DNA of 17,189 nucleotides, taken from the NCBI GenBank assembly GCA_964440345.1, contig CAYTSA010000087.1:1-17189 (forward strand), read 5' to 3'. This DNA comes from CAYTSA01 sp964440345 (GTDB lineage Bacteria; Desulfobacterota; Desulfovibrionia; Desulfovibrionales; Desulfovibrionaceae). The notes beneath the pieces were generated by a model. The model was not told the DNA's origin. It was given only the letters and a program-made list of their open reading frames with translations, and searched no databases. Of the stretch, positions 9,404-16,737 are shown in pieces; the first letter of the stretch is position 1, and each line of letters opens with the position of its first letter. A program made the position numbers and the translations under genes.

Positions 9404-10423
9404 CTAGGCCCGCTTCGCGCCGTAGACCTTCTCGAAAAACAAATCCATATTCTTCTGCGGGCCCACCGCTATAAGCGTGTCGCCGGCGTGGATAGGCTCC
9501 AGCGAGGACGGGTTGTAGACCCTGGTCCCGTCCTTGCGTTTGATGGCCACCACAATCAAATCGTAGTCGTTGCGGATATTGGCGTCCATGAGCGATTTGC
9601 CCACAAATGGCGCGTGGTCCGGGATTTTCAGCTCCTCCAGGGCCAGCTCTATGCCTTCGCCGGAGAGGGCCAACTCCAGAAAGTCTGTAACCGTGGGCCG
9701 CAAGATATTTTGGGTGATGCGCATGGCCGCGCTGGCGTAAGGCGAGACCACGTGGTTAGCGCCGGCCCGGTAGAGCTTTTTCTCCACGCCCTTGCTGCTG
9801 GCCCGGGCGCTGATGAACAGGTCTGGCCGCAGCGCGCGGGCGGTGACCACGATGAACAGATTGTCCGCGTCCCGGTTGACCACCGAAACCAGCCCTTTGG
9901 CCCGCTCCACGCCGGCCTCTATGAGGCTCTCCTCTTCCATGGCGTCGCGCTGCAAACAGGCGTAGCCTTGCTCTTCGCTACGCAACACGGCGCTGGCGTC
10001 GGTGTCGATTACCACTATGTCTGTGCCGTGACGGGACAGCTCGTCGGCCACTATTTGGCCCATCTGGCCATGTCCGCAGATGATGTAGTGGTCGTGAAAT
10101 TTCTGTAGCCGTTTGCGCACTTTGCTCCTCCGGTAGAGTTCCATCCCGGCGTCGTCCAGGAAAAGGTTGCCTATGAACGCCGCAGTGGAGGCCACCAAGC
10201 CAAACCCGACGAATATCAGCGCCATGGCGAAAATGCGGCCATTGTCCGAAAGCTCGAAGGGCGCCACCGTGGTCAGCGTGCCTATGGTCAGGTACAGCGC
10301 CTGTATGGGCGTGGCGCCTTCCAGGGCCATAAAACCAACAGCGCCCAGCACAAAGAGAAATACGAGCAACAAAAGCAATATTTGTGCGAAGCGCACCTTA
10401 CGGCCAAATGACGTTTCTCGCAC
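9404..10423 (-). CDS. Two-TM potassium-channel-like protein with RCK (TrkA-N/TrkA-C) domains, non-canonical filter
   Basis: A 339-residue protein in the plan of MthK-type channels: TM1 (about 12-34), a pore-helix region (about 38-52), TM2 (about 64-89), a TrkA-N Rossmann domain starting YIICGHGQMGQIV (Gly117/119/122, acidic end VVID140), and a TrkA-C domain (about 255-335). Such proteins form tetrameric K+ pores gated by ligands on the RCK ring. The expected filter signature TVGYG or TVGFG is absent: the sequence reads TLTTVAPFE (49-57), so K+ selectivity or even conduction is uncertain. The start is GTG (10421-10423), with AAGGTG 7 nt upstream. It is divergent from the ATP-grasp gene and on the same strand as groESL downstream. 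It could be a channel, a non-selective pore or a regulatory sensor. Confidence 0.85.
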   Translation of the reverse strand: MRETSFGRKVRFAQILLLLLVFLFVLGAVGFMALEGATPIQALYLTIGTLTTVAPFELSDNGRIFAMALIFVGFGLVASTAAFIGNLFLDDAGMELYRRSKVRKRLQKFHDHYIICGHGQMGQIVADELSRHGTDIVVIDTDASAVLRSEEQGYACLQRDAMEEESLIEAGVERAKGLVSVVNRDADNLFIVVTARALRPDLFISARASSKGVEKKLYRAGANHVVSPYASAAMRITQNILRPTVTDFLELALSGEGIELALEELKIPDHAPFVGKSLMDANIRNDYDLIVVAIKRKDGTRVYNPSSLEPIHAGDTLIAVGPQKNMDLFFEKVYGAKRA

Positions 10424-10488
10424 GACCTTTCACCTTGGCGCCGCAAGCGGCGGGATGTTCCTGGAATTTTTCCGCACATAAACATAGC

Positions 10489-11910
10489 ATGATGGCCTTG
10501 TCCAGACTGGCGGGCCAGCGTATCGTGCCCTACATGAAAACGCCGCTCTACAACTCAATCTCTATCGACCCAAATTGCTTCCACTTCCTGTTCATAGGCG
10601 AGGTCAAGGCCCACGGCTTGAACCACTATGTGGCCAGGGCCATAGCCGCCGACAGGGGCCAGCCCGCCGCCGCCGTCTCCCTTGTCCCGGACGCGCTGCA
10701 GCGCTATCCCTGCCCCAACGTCATGGCCCTGAACCCCGAGGCGGCAATGCAGGCGCAAACGGAAAACCGGGATGTTGCCCTGCGCATTCCCATGTCCCGG
10801 TTTTCAGTCTATGTGTCCACCGCCCGGCTGGTGCAGGACCTCATTACCGAGCTGCTGCGCAAGCAGCCCTATATTCCAGTATGGATGTTTGAGTCCAAGC
10901 CGGAGCTGGCCCTGCGCATGATGGACCGGGTGGAGCTGATTGGCCCGCGCGCCTCACTAGCCTATCGGTGCAACGACAAAACCTGGCAGTATGAAACCCT
11001 GGCCGACGTGGCCCCCATGCTCGATTTTCGCATCTGTATAGGCTGTGAGGAGCTGCTGGACGTTACCGCGGCCATGCGGCCCAATTGCCCGGACGGCGTA
11101 TTCGTCTCCATGGACTACTCTGCAGGCGGGTCAGAGTCCATGCTCACGCGCAGCCAGGACGACGTGGCCTGCCGCTTTGCCGAGCCGTACGGCCGCTACC
11201 TGGCCAGTCCCTACGTTCCCCACGCCTGGGATCCCACCTTGCTGGGCGTGGTTGGCAACGCCCAGGACGTATACATAGCCGGCGTAGCCGACATGCGCAT
11301 AGAAAGCGGCAACGCCTTTCGCGGCTCCACCTGGCCTTCGCAGTTGCCCATGGAAACGCAGCACGAGCTGCGCGAATACACGCGCCGGGTTGGCCGCGTG
11401 CTCGGCGAGCTGGGTTTTCGGGGCATATTCGGCTGCGACTTCATAGTGGACCATGACGGCAACATCTTTTTTATAGAAGTAAACCCCCGCAAGCAGGGCA
11501 CCACCATGGAGTTCTGCTGCGCCCTGGAACAGATGCTGCCCGCTGGCGCGCCCAGCCTGCCGGAGCTGGAGTACTGGGCTGTGACCCGGGACCGCTTTCC
11601 TGAGAACACAGCCTGGCCGGACCATGAATGGGCGTACCGCCACGGGTTGTATTGGGGAACCTACAACCAGAAAGTGGACTCGGAGTGCATAACCACAGTC
11701 TACCTGCCCCAGGCCATGGATGAGCGGGAGCTGTTCGCCCAGTGCGCCAATCATGGCCGGGCAGGACACATCATCATGGAACACGTGGGCAAAAGGGTGT
11801 CCGTCAAGCCTGGGACCTTTGCCGGCCGAGCCGCCGCCGTGGGAGCCTCCCGTGAAGAGATGGAAAGCGAGCTGGCCTGCGCCATCCGCCGATTGCGGCG
11901 TTCGCTGTAG
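10489..11910 (+). CDS. ATP-grasp superfamily ligase-like protein
   Basis: About 473 residues from the ATG at 10489; a second ATG follows directly at 10492, and an in-frame ATG at 10534 is also possible. None has a strong ribosome binding site, so the start is uncertain. The ATP-grasp core is recognised from a Gly/Ser-rich loop SMDYSAGGSES (207-217) and the metal/ATP-binding end FGCDFIVDHDGNIFFIEVNPRKQGTT, where Asp317, Glu330 and Asn332 fit the Mg-ATP ligands. ATP-grasp enzymes activate a carboxylate as an acyl phosphate and join it to an amine or similar nucleophile. The N-terminal part is a plausible pre-ATP-grasp domain. It is the first gene of a cluster with a KamA-like aminomutase (105 bp downstream) and an M20 peptidase, so an amino-acid ligase role is inferred. 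Substrates cannot be read from sequence. Confidence 0.72.
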   Translation: MMALSRLAGQRIVPYMKTPLYNSISIDPNCFHFLFIGEVKAHGLNHYVARAIAADRGQPAAAVSLVPDALQRYPCPNVMALNPEAAMQAQTENRDVALRIPMSRFSVYVSTARLVQDLITELLRKQPYIPVWMFESKPELALRMMDRVELIGPRASLAYRCNDKTWQYETLADVAPMLDFRICIGCEELLDVTAAMRPNCPDGVFVSMDYSAGGSESMLTRSQDDVACRFAEPYGRYLASPYVPHAWDPTLLGVVGNAQDVYIAGVADMRIESGNAFRGSTWPSQLPMETQHELREYTRRVGRVLGELGFRGIFGCDFIVDHDGNIFFIEVNPRKQGTTMEFCCALEQMLPAGAPSLPELEYWAVTRDRFPENTAWPDHEWAYRHGLYWGTYNQKVDSECITTVYLPQAMDERELFAQCANHGRAGHIIMEHVGKRVSVKPGTFAGRAAAVGASREEMESELACAIRRLRRSL

Positions 11911-12015
11911 CCGCGTCTGTACAGCTGTCCTCAAAACTGGACGAAGCCGCCGCCGCAGGGTACACTTTGCATCGCTGCCGTTCGCAATGCAGCAATACTC
12001 TATCAGGAGCGCACC

Positions 12016-13587
12016 ATGACTGCTGACACTTTGGACACCCACACCCGCAAACTGCTTGACCAGTTGTTCGAACCGGCCAAGTCTGCCCAGGACAGCGACC
12101 GTAAACCTTTCGGAGACCTCGACAGACTCTACGCCGCTGCGGTGGAAACCACCGGCAAGACGCAGCCCATCGTCACCTTCTTCGACGCCCTCTTCCACGC
12201 CCGCCGCGAGAGTAGCCTGACGCCTGCTGATTTCGGCTACAGCCGGGACCAGCTGCTGGAGCTGTGCCTCAAGCATGAAACAATCGACGAACACGGCGTG
12301 ACCGTGGGCGGCCGCGTGGGCAGCGCGCTGGACATAGCCCGCCAGGCGGCTGGCCGGGTGCGCGAGTATCTGTCCGCCAAAGACATGGAGGCGCCCAGCG
12401 GGCTGGAGCTGTGGGACCAGATACGCGAAAACCACAAACGCATCCAGAAAGTGCTGGCCATGACAGACGAGGAATGGAACTCTTTTGCCGGCCAGCTGAA
12501 ATACGCTGTCAACGACGTGGAGACCTTGTCTCAATGTCTGGACATGCCAGCCGACCTGATAACCGACGTTACCCGGGTGACCAAAGACTACCGCATGCGG
12601 CTGACGCCGTATTACGCGGGGCTCATTGTCGATACCAAGGCCAACGACCCGGTGCTGCTGCAAGCCGTGCCCACAGCCGAGATGGTCGATACTGTAGGCG
12701 AGGAGATTCCGCCAGTGGCTTCGGACCATTCCCCGGCCCGGCTCATCGACCAGTTCTACCCCCGGGTGGCGGCCGTCAAGGTTACCAACATCTGCGCCAT
12801 GTACTGCACCCATTGTCTGCGCATAGCCCATATAGGCAAGCATGACCGTCTTTTCTCTAAGACCGCTTACGCCGAGGCCCTCAATTATATCCGCGACAAC
12901 GAGGAAATCCGCGACGTGCTCATCACCGGCGGCGACGCCTTCATGCTGCCCAACGAGACCTTGCGTTGGCTGCTGGACGAGCTGGACGCCATAGACCACG
13001 TGCGCATGAAGCGGCTGGGCTCCCGCGTGCCGGTAACCACGCCGCAACGGGTGGACGCAGAGCTGCTGGACATTCTGGAAGCCTCCAACGACCGCAAGCC
13101 GGTGCGGGTGGTCACGCAGATAAACACCGCCCAGGAAATAACCCCAGTGTCGCAGCAAGCCTTCAAGGACATCAGCAAGCGCGTCTTCGCCGTGCTCAAC
13201 CAGGCGGTGCTGCTGCGCGGGGTGAACGACACCAAGACCAAAATGTGGAAGCTGTGCGAGACCATACAGGAAGCCTATGTGCGGCCCTATTACATATTTA
13301 ACTGCTCCTACCGCAACCCACAGTACACACACATGCGCGTGCCAGTGGAAAAGGGCCGGGACATCGTGGAGTCCATGTACGGAAATATCTCAGGCGACGC
13401 CGTGCCGCGGTATATTGCCGCTGCCGGCGGCAAGATACCCCTGCACCGGGACAACGTGGCCGGCCAGGAGGGCAATGTGCTGGTGCTGCGCCGGCCCTGG
13501 GACGGCACGGAGAGCCGCTACCCGGACGCAGACCTGGAACTTTACGCTAACGACGACGCCTTCGCCTTTGCCAAGTATGGAAAATAG
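12016..13587 (+). CDS. KamA-family radical SAM, PLP-dependent aminomutase-like enzyme
   Basis: 523 residues. The KamA core spans about 150-490: WNSFAGQLKYAVND, YYAGLI, QAVPT, the radical SAM cluster motif NICAMYCTHC (Cys260, Cys264, Cys267), GGDAF (305-309), LLRGVND (399-405), VRPYYIF (422-428) and AAGGKIPL with the PLP-linking Lys473. KamA enzymes use [4Fe-4S], SAM and PLP to move an amino group between adjacent carbons, as in lysine 2,3-aminomutase. By alignment, the two Asp residues that bind the lysine epsilon-amino group (D293, D330 of the clostridial enzyme) are Ser431 and Tyr466 here, so another substrate is likely. About 140 N-terminal residues are extra to the core and unrecognised. 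The start ATG has AGGAG 6 nt upstream. The stop overlaps the M20 start by 11 bp. The enzyme class implies an anoxic cytoplasm. Confidence 0.88.
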   Translation: MTADTLDTHTRKLLDQLFEPAKSAQDSDRKPFGDLDRLYAAAVETTGKTQPIVTFFDALFHARRESSLTPADFGYSRDQLLELCLKHETIDEHGVTVGGRVGSALDIARQAAGRVREYLSAKDMEAPSGLELWDQIRENHKRIQKVLAMTDEEWNSFAGQLKYAVNDVETLSQCLDMPADLITDVTRVTKDYRMRLTPYYAGLIVDTKANDPVLLQAVPTAEMVDTVGEEIPPVASDHSPARLIDQFYPRVAAVKVTNICAMYCTHCLRIAHIGKHDRLFSKTAYAEALNYIRDNEEIRDVLITGGDAFMLPNETLRWLLDELDAIDHVRMKRLGSRVPVTTPQRVDAELLDILEASNDRKPVRVVTQINTAQEITPVSQQAFKDISKRVFAVLNQAVLLRGVNDTKTKMWKLCETIQEAYVRPYYIFNCSYRNPQYTHMRVPVEKGRDIVESMYGNISGDAVPRYIAAAGGKIPLHRDNVAGQEGNVLVLRRPWDGTESRYPDADLELYANDDAFAFAKYGK

Positions 13588-14750
13588 CCGCGCAATCCTC
13601 GATTTCTGCCGCAGCCGGGAAGAGGACATGCTCGCCCTGCTGCGCGAGCTGGTGGAAATAAACACGTATACGGAAAACAAGTTCGGCGCGGACTCGGCAG
13701 TCAGCGCGCTTTCCGCGCGCATTCAAGAGCTGGGCTTCACTGCAGAACGGACCCACCACGACGGCGTGGGAGACACGCTGGTCCATCGTTCGCTGGGCTA
13801 TGCGCCCGGTGAACCGCACCTCGTTTTATGCGGGCACATGGACACTGTCTTTCCAGCCGAAATGGGTTTTGACCGTATGGACGTGGACGCCGAGACCGTG
13901 AAGGGCCCTGGCGTCATCGATATGAAAGGCGGGCTGGTCTGCGCCCTGTACGGGCTTATGGCCCTGCAGGAAATTGGCAAACTGGAGAACCTGCCCATCA
14001 GCTTCATCGTCAACGCAGACGAGGAAATTGGCTCTCCATTTTCCCGTGGCGTGATCCAGGAAGAAGCCGCCACTGCGGCAATGGCGCTGGTGTTCGAATG
14101 CGGCGGCTTGCAGGGAGAAGCTGTCACTGGCCGCAAGGGCAAGCAGTCCTACCGGCTGGAAGCAGCCGGCCGGGCTGGCCACGCCGGAGGCTTGACCGGC
14201 CCCAAGCCCTCGGCCGTGCTGGAGTTGGCCCACAAAACCATTGCCCNNNNNNNNNNTTGCCCTGGAAAACCTCAACGATCTGCAGCGGGGCGTCAGCGTG
14301 AACGTAGGCAAGACAGCCGGCGGCATGGGGGCCAACACGGTGGCCGCATCAGCCTGGGCGCTCATCGACACGCGCTTCGTCTCGCAGCAGATCGGCGGCG
14401 CGTTGCGCGCGCGCATAGAGAAACTGTGCGCCGCGCCAGACGTGGAAGGCGTGCAGTTGCAGCTGACAGCCGGCACGGGCCGGCCAGCCATGGAGCAGAC
14501 GCCGGGCAACCGGGCGCTCTACGCTGTGGCCGAGCGCATGGCGCACATCCTGGGCATTCCCATCAAGGAAGAGCTGCGCGGCGGCGTGTCCGACGCCAAC
14601 CTCTTTGCTGCAGCCGGCGTACCCTCCCTGGACGGCCTGGGCCCCCTGGGAGACCGGGACCACTCCACGGACGAGTACATGATCCGGTCCAGCCTGGCCG
14701 ACCGGGCCGCCCTGGCCGCGCTGCTTGTCCGCGAAGCCTGGGCAAGGTAA
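13577..14750 (+). CDS. M20-family metallopeptidase (CPG2/ArgE/DapE-like), interrupted by an assembly gap
   Basis: The ATG at 13577-13579 overlaps the end of the aminomutase gene (stop 13585-13587), so translation is probably coupled. Dizinc M20 motifs in order: GHMDT (His87, Asp89), GVIDMKGG (Asp115), NADEEIGS (catalytic Glu149, then Glu150), FECGG (Glu174), and near the C-terminus GDRDHSTDEY with the last metal-binding His. A dimerisation domain (from RAGHAGG) lies between. The family removes N-acyl or C-terminal residues from small amino-acid conjugates. A 10-N run (14247-14256) splits the frame, but TTGCCC occurs on both sides. Merging the copies gives TIALENLND in one frame and an intact 385-residue enzyme. 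In this cluster it may process the product or a protected intermediate of the ligase and aminomutase; that is inference. Confidence 0.88.
14247..14256. other. Assembly gap (10 N), probably an unmerged 6-bp contig overlap
   Basis: Ten Ns sit between ...ATTGCCC and TTGCCCTGG... Because TTGCCC flanks both sides and removing Ns plus one copy (16 bp) restores the M20 frame, little or no sequence seems to be missing. Confidence 0.85.
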
Positions 14751-14762
14751 GCGCTAAATTAT

Positions 14763-14791
14763 GATTCAACATTCCCAAGGAACGATTCAAC
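14763..14791. repeat. Direct repeat GATTCAAC x2, 21-bp period
   Basis: GATTCAAC occurs at 14763-14770 and 14784-14791, a 21-bp period (about two helical turns), just upstream of a possible -35 for the methyltransferase gene. Same-face spacing suggests a candidate operator; the regulator is unknown. Confidence 0.4.
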
Positions 14792-14792
14792 C

Positions 14793-14819
14793 TTGCACTT
14801 TCTAACAACTCTGTATTAT
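14793..14819 (+). promoter_or_regulatory. Candidate promoter of the adenine methyltransferase gene
   Basis: TTGCAC (14793-14798) and TATTAT (14814-14819) are separated by 15 bp, shorter than ideal. The predicted start would be within a few bases of the ATG at 14830, giving an almost leaderless message, which fits the lack of a good ribosome binding site there. The call is weak. Confidence 0.35.
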
Positions 14820-14829
14820 TAAAAAGAAC

Positions 14830-15696
14830 ATGTCGACTACATTCAGTCCATTACGATACCCTGGCGGCAAAAGCACCATGGCCGCATATCTTGCGACACT
14901 GCTAGAATCAAACGGCCTTACCGGCCTGACATTCGCCGAACCATTTGCTGGCGGTGCAGGTGCATCAATATCACTTTTATACGCAGGCAAAGTATCATGT
15001 TTGGTGATTAATGATGCTGACCCGGCAATTCGAGATTTTTGGTTGGCTTTGTTTAGCAATACAGATGAGTTCTTACGGTTACTTTACGAAACACCAGTAA
15101 CAGTCGATGAATGGCGAAAACAGCGTGAAGTTTGGGATGCACCTGACGCACACGATTTAGTATCACGTGGCTTCGCCACATTTTTCTTGAATCGTACTAA
15201 CCGTTCCGGCATTTTGAGCGGTAGACCCATTGGGGGCCTGAAACAAACAGGAAACTATCCTATTACAGCACGTTATAACCCGGAAAGACTTGGAAAGCGT
15301 CTAACTCGTCTGGCCAACTGGCGAAAACATATCAGTGTTAGCGGTCTTGACGCGCTGGACTTTTTAGAGGCGGTAGCCCCGCGTCCTCCGTTTTTGTTTC
15401 TTGACCCTCCATATGTGGGTCAGGGCCGCCATCTTTATATGAACTCTTACGGACCTGAGCATCATGAACAATTGGCCAATTGGCTCAAAGCACATCAAGG
15501 AATTGCATGGGTGCTCACTTATGATGATCACCCTTTAATCCACGATCTTTATGGATGGGCCAACATATCAATCTCTTCATTACGCTATAGCGCCCAAACA
15601 AAACGCCAAGCAAAGGAATTGCTCATTTTACCGCCATGGCTTCATGCTCCCAACATCCGTCCTATACCTTTACGCTACACGGCCTCTGCAGCGTGA
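14830..15696 (+). CDS. Dam-type DNA adenine N6-methyltransferase (D12 class)
   Basis: 288 residues, a normal length for the family. N-terminal PLRYPGGKS and TFAEPFAGGAGAS (motif I, SAM-binding FxGxG) are followed by INDADPAI, FFLNRTNRSGILSG and the catalytic FLFLDPPYVGQG (motif IV DPPY). These define the D12/Dam class that methylates adenine N6. The target sequence cannot be read, though GATC is the family's commonest. The start ATG has only a weak AAGA upstream. The gene begins right where the sequence turns AT-richer than the preceding cluster, implying horizontal acquisition. Its 3' end overlaps the convergent putative nuclease by 22 bp (15675-15696). An orphan regulatory methylase is possible, but the neighbourhood favours a restriction-modification or defence role. 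Confidence 0.9.
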   Translation: MSTTFSPLRYPGGKSTMAAYLATLLESNGLTGLTFAEPFAGGAGASISLLYAGKVSCLVINDADPAIRDFWLALFSNTDEFLRLLYETPVTVDEWRKQREVWDAPDAHDLVSRGFATFFLNRTNRSGILSGRPIGGLKQTGNYPITARYNPERLGKRLTRLANWRKHISVSGLDALDFLEAVAPRPPFLFLDPPYVGQGRHLYMNSYGPEHHEQLANWLKAHQGIAWVLTYDDHPLIHDLYGWANISISSLRYSAQTKRQAKELLILPPWLHAPNIRPIPLRYTASAA

Positions 15697-16733
15697 TATA
15701 AGTCATTATAAAAAGCTTCCCACCATTCATCTAACAATCTCAAGACTTCTGAACCAGGCAAACTCTCCATGACAGAGACGTCTTCTCCTTTACTAATCCT
15801 AATCGCGCGCTGCACATAAGCAGGCAATCTATATCTATGAAATAATATTCCATAGCGCTTAGTCCTGTCTCTTATCAATTCTTGATAGTCATTTTTGTTA
15901 TTGTCATATTCTTTTTCAAAAAGGGAAAATGGAAGAAACATAGCTATTACAGGATCAAGGGATGGAGCAACCTCATACCATCTATGTCTGAATTGTTCGA
16001 TACAGCCTGTCGATAACTCTTTTTTTTCCCAATCTTTTCCACTGGCGACCTGCCCCCATAAAGTCAAAGCCCCGCCAGGGCCGTCTGCATGCGGAATCCA
16101 CGCGATCACATCAATTTCGCCATCTTTCTTGTGTGTTAACGACTTCATGGATATGTTTGATTTCACAACCCCCTCTCCGCCCATTGCATTTTCAACTTTA
16201 CGGAGGGCGTCAAGAAGACTTGTTTGATCGAGCCTTGGCCAGCCAAAAGCATAGACTTTCCCACCAAGATATCCTGCGGCGGCTAAGTTTGCGCAATGCT
16301 GAAATAGATTGCGTTCCTTTGCGATGGTAATGGGAGGGAGTTTATCTTCATCAATAACTCCTGAAAGAGGCAGGCTTAAGCGAAGGCACAAAAGATACGT
16401 GAGTTGCCCTGCATTGTTACGATCCAGATAATAGCGTAAGACTCCATCCTCCATATGGAATGGATATGCATCAGCAAGTGCATACATGCGCCGCTCTACC
16501 TCCTGTTCAACTCTGGCGTAGACTTGCTCACGCTGTGTATCCTCACTCTTATCAACTGCTACATCTATTGGGTCTTCTTCTAAAAAAGCATCTACAGGCG
16601 CATCTTCTGCCAACCCCACAGCCTCCCACAATACATCTACTTGTATCTCGCAAAATTTGTGTATCAAAGTCTGGAATTCAAGCCAATCCACTAATCTGGC
16701 TGCTGGTGTATCAGCGTATATTGGCATAAACAC
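15675..16733 (-). CDS. Putative PD-(D/E)XK-like nuclease, function unassigned
   Basis: 352 residues from a GTG (16731-16733) placed 9 nt after GGAGG; an ATG at 16727 is the alternative. I do not recognise a named family. Residues 205-235 (GEIDVIAW ... WGQVASGKDW) look like a restriction-endonuclease-fold core: Asp208 as metal ligand, then a strand with Gln228 and Lys233 followed by a conserved-looking Trp. This resembles GQCKTG-type motifs of some restriction nucleases but with the lysine displaced. The N-terminal half is helical and acidic (residues 38-75), with no membrane segment. It starts 4 bp after the upstream minus-strand gene, so the two form an operon, convergent to the Dam-type methyltransferase. 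A restriction partner or defence effector is plausible; the nuclease assignment is inference from motif shape only. Confidence 0.5.
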   Translation of the reverse strand: MFMPIYADTPAARLVDWLEFQTLIHKFCEIQVDVLWEAVGLAEDAPVDAFLEEDPIDVAVDKSEDTQREQVYARVEQEVERRMYALADAYPFHMEDGVLRYYLDRNNAGQLTYLLCLRLSLPLSGVIDEDKLPPITIAKERNLFQHCANLAAAGYLGGKVYAFGWPRLDQTSLLDALRKVENAMGGEGVVKSNISMKSLTHKKDGEIDVIAWIPHADGPGGALTLWGQVASGKDWEKKELSTGCIEQFRHRWYEVAPSLDPVIAMFLPFSLFEKEYDNNKNDYQELIRDRTKRYGILFHRYRLPAYVQRAIRISKGEDVSVMESLPGSEVLRLLDEWWEAFYNDLYHAAEAV

Positions 16734-16737
16734 TATA

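Noticed and set aside
10384..10488. Earlier start for the ATP-grasp protein at 10384
   Set aside because: It would overlap the divergent channel gene's 5' end, and the added residues do not look like protein sequence conserved in a fold.
11911..12015. Possible separate promoter or attenuator between the ATP-grasp and KamA-like genes
   Set aside because: Only a 5-bp-arm inverted repeat with a long loop and no convincing -35/-10 pair; not strong enough to list.
11131..13332. Very long open frame on the minus strand (over 700 codons) opposite the ATP-grasp and KamA-like genes
   Set aside because: It is antisense to two genes with clear catalytic motifs, crosses both of them and their spacer, and its translation is His/Val/Gly-rich without a recognisable domain. 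It is a GC-rich codon-bias shadow.
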